NCBI GenBank assembly: GCA_002314195.1 | Contig: DCCQ01000150.1 | Coordinates: 13,926 to 29,252 of the forward strand | Source of the DNA: Bacteroidales bacterium UBA1077 | GTDB taxonomy: Bacteria > Bacteroidota > Bacteroidia > Bacteroidales > UBA932 | Length of the DNA stretch: 15,327 bases | Reading direction: 5' to 3' | Part shown: piece after piece, positions 13,896 through 15,327 of the stretch | Layout: the number at the start of each line of letters is the position of its first letter | How positions within the stretch are numbered: the first letter of the stretch is position 1 | Translations under genes and position numbers: made by a program | Notes under the pieces: generated by a model | What the model saw: only the letters and a program-made list of their open reading frames with translations | Database searches by the model: none | What the model was told of the DNA's origin: nothing

Positions 13896-13913
13896 TCCTC
13901 AAAATTTTATATT

Positions 13914-14228
13914 ATGAACTTCAGTGGAATCATTGTCGGCGCGGCGACCTTCCTTATCATAGGAATATGCCATCCCATAGTCATAAAGATGGAATATCAT
14001 TGGGGCAAGGGAAGCTGGTGGTTGCTTTTTGTGGCGGGGATGGCCTTCGCCGCGACTTCAATATTCGTAAACCATGAGGTACTTTCCACTGTACTCGGCG
14101 CGGCGGCTTTTTCCTGCTTCTGGGGCATCCTGGAGGTGTTTGAACAGGAAAAACGCGTGCTGAAAGGCTGGTTCCCTGAGAATCCTGCCCGACATGATTA
14201 CTATGAGGCCATCCGTCGAAAGAAATAA
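13914..14228 (+). CDS. DUF4491-family small membrane protein
   Basis: A 104-aa hydrophobic protein with about three membrane segments (residues about 4-23, 36-51 and 57-75). The motif pattern HPIVIKMEYHWG (from H20), GSWW, and the cytoplasmic-type tail FEQEKRVLKGWFPENP match the DUF4491 family as I recall it from Bacteroidota. Its function is unknown. I chose the ATG at 13914 because homologues begin MNF-G-I and because the -7 box at 13888-13895 lies inside the only in-frame upstream extension. The S9 peptidase gene follows after 14 bases and is probably cotranscribed. Confidence 0.8.
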   Translation: MNFSGIIVGAATFLIIGICHPIVIKMEYHWGKGSWWLLFVAGMAFAATSIFVNHEVLSTVLGAAAFSCFWGILEVFEQEKRVLKGWFPENPARHDYYEAIRRKK

Positions 14229-14242
14229 AAACATTTACAGAT

Positions 14243-15327
14243 ATGAATTTCAAACCGTTGCCATTGTTGGCGATCGCCGCCCTCCTGTCAGGAGTGACAG
14301 AGGTGTCGGCTCAGAAGAAAGAGATGGATCATAGTGTCTATGATTCATGGCAGAGCGTTTCCGACATCCAGAAAAGCGATGACGGCAACGTTCTCGTGTG
14401 GTGTGTCAACCCACAGGAAGGAGATGGCACCCTCTATGTCAGGAATATGACCCCGTTGAGGAAAGGCAAGCCGGCTTGCCGGGAGATCAGCGTTCCGCGC
14501 GGCTATCAGGCTTCCCTCGATCCTCAAGGCAAATGGCTCTATCTGAGAATCAAACCTCAGTTCGCCAAAACCCGTCAGGAAAAGATAGACAAGAAGAAGG
14601 CCGAGAACATGACTAAAGACACTCTCGCCGTTGTTGACCTGACAACTATGACAGTCAAGAAATATGGCCGTGTTGATTCCTACACGACCGGTTCACTCGC
14701 CAAACCTTACGTTGCCTACAAGTCCACGTGGAAACATTTTAAGGACACATCTGACAAGAAGGGCACGGACAAGTCCGGACTCATTATCCTGAATCCCGCC
14801 ACCGACAGAAAGGATACTCTCAAGTACATCGATGCATACGCGTTCAATCAAGACGGAACCATGCTTCTGATGACCTCGAAGAAAGACAAGAAGGATTCTC
14901 TTTCGGCCACGGCTGTTCTGATTGCCCGTGCTCCGGCCTGTCTTGACACCCTGGCCAAGGGTGCGGAATCCTACCGCCGCCTGACCCTGAATGACGCTGA
15001 GGATCAGCTTGTGTTCCTCGGCTCCAAGGATAAGAGCAAGAACCGCAACAAATGCCAGTCTCTGTACCTTACAAATATTCAGGCAGTAAAGACGGGAAAG
15101 ACGGTTCGACAGGCTCACCGGCCGCTTGTGGAGGCTGCTGATAGCACGACAGTCATCAGCAAGGACGGCAAATGGGCATATTCAACCAAAGAGATCTTCG
15201 CCGAGGGAACCAAGGTGGAAGGCACGCCGGGCTGGACTCTCAACGAGAACACCGAACTTCAGTTCACTCCTGACGGAAAACGACTTTTCCTTGGCATAGG
15301 TGCAATCCGCCCAGCGAAGGACACCAC
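14243..15327 (+). CDS. S9-family (prolyl-oligopeptidase-like) peptidase, N-terminal part, cut by window end
   Basis: An open frame of 361 codons runs off the window end. The start has a signal peptide (MNFKPLPLLAIAALLSG, probable cleavage after VSA at residue 23). The mature protein begins with HSVYDSWQSVSDIQKSDDGN and continues with beta-propeller-type strands (DGNVLVWCVNPQEGDGTLYV, GKWLYLRIKP, later DGTMLLMTS and DGKRLFLGIG). A Lys-rich segment before DTLAVVDL matches the N-terminal half of the large (about 900 aa) exported S9 peptidases I recall from Bacteroidota. The alpha/beta-hydrolase domain with the Ser-Asp-His triad would lie beyond the window, so activity cannot be checked here. The seven residues VRQAHRP (288-294) are encoded by a stretch resembling a dispersed repeat arm. 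Confidence 0.75.
   Translation, partial: MNFKPLPLLAIAALLSGVTEVSAQKKEMDHSVYDSWQSVSDIQKSDDGNVLVWCVNPQEGDGTLYVRNMTPLRKGKPACREISVPRGYQASLDPQGKWLYLRIKPQFAKTRQEKIDKKKAENMTKDTLAVVDLTTMTVKKYGRVDSYTTGSLAKPYVAYKSTWKHFKDTSDKKGTDKSGLIILNPATDRKDTLKYIDAYAFNQDGTMLLMTSKKDKKDSLSATAVLIARAPACLDTLAKGAESYRRLTLNDAEDQLVFLGSKDKSKNRNKCQSLYLTNIQAVKTGKTVRQAHRPLVEAADSTTVISKDGKWAYSTKEIFAEGTKVEGTPGWTLNENTELQFTPDGKRLFLGIGAIRPAKDT
15103..15123 (+). repeat. Single repeat arm (GTTCGACAGGCTCACCGG) inside the S9 peptidase gene
   Basis: TTCGACAGGCTCA at 15105-15117 differs by one base from TTCAACAGGCTCA on the minus strand of the right arm at 11638-11651. Here it has no inverted partner nearby and is read in frame as VRQAHRP. 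The frame stays open on both sides. Confidence 0.45.

Noticed and set aside
13654..13902. An 82-aa minus-strand open frame
   Set aside because: It spans the minus-strand promoter boxes and the complement of the plus-strand -7 box, and has odd composition; only its last 14 codons could be translated from the predicted transcript.
13833..13913. Upstream ATG extending the DUF4491 gene by 27 codons
   Set aside because: The extension contains the TACTTTTG promoter box and does not resemble the family N-terminus.

Overview
The window looks like a chromosomal segment of a Bacteroidales bacterium (phylum Bacteroidota) with roughly 50% GC. Three things point there: a short primary sigma factor (286 aa, no region 1.1) of the Bacteroidota type, several -7 promoter boxes of the form TAnnTTTG, and lineage families such as DUF4491, DUF2807 and the S9 peptidase with its own N-terminal propeller. 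I cannot name the genus. There are no tRNA or rRNA genes, insertion sequences, CRISPR arrays or phage genes. Most of the window is ordinary core genome; the unusual features lie in three intergenic regions and a few lineage-specific proteins.

Layout. Bases 72-1325 (+) encode a MalY/PatB-type PLP enzyme. It converges on a leftward gene set read as dnaN (4215-3097), a DEDDh exonuclease (3078-2071) and a small fumarylacetoacetate-hydrolase-fold protein (2041-1478) that appears to have lost every catalytic residue. A large nested palindrome (1367-1485) lies where the two directions meet. Divergent from dnaN, a rightward block runs htrA/degP (4390-5880), a 14-bp hairpin, rpoD (5964-6824), argS (overlapping rpoD by one base), a YgiQ-family radical SAM gene, and a small acidic-tailed protein ending at an intrinsic terminator (about 10830).

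Next, a YiiX-like papain-fold lipoprotein (10849-11622, +) converges on a leftward operon of ECF sigma factor, membrane anti-sigma candidate and DUF2807 surface-type repeat protein (13585-11674). Its two junctions are both 4-base ATGA overlaps. A perfect-arm stem-loop carrying a CAACAGGCTCAG arm sits at the convergence point, and a single related arm occurs inside the last gene of the window (about 15104), which suggests a dispersed repeat.

The 328-base region upstream of the sigma gene is the densest regulatory stretch. It holds a candidate ECF-type promoter (GTAAC, 16 bases, CGTTTA), a terminator-like hairpin further upstream, a housekeeping-type minus-strand promoter beyond that, a 12-bp direct repeat and a plus-strand promoter. 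The plus-strand promoter drives a DUF4491 membrane protein (13914-14228) and an S9-family peptidase (14243 to beyond the window end).

How they fit together: the left and middle parts are housekeeping functions (replication clamp and exonuclease, envelope protease, primary sigma factor, arginyl-tRNA synthetase). The right part is envelope-oriented (lipoprotein amidase-like enzyme, sigma/anti-sigma circuit with an exported repeat protein, membrane protein, exported peptidase).
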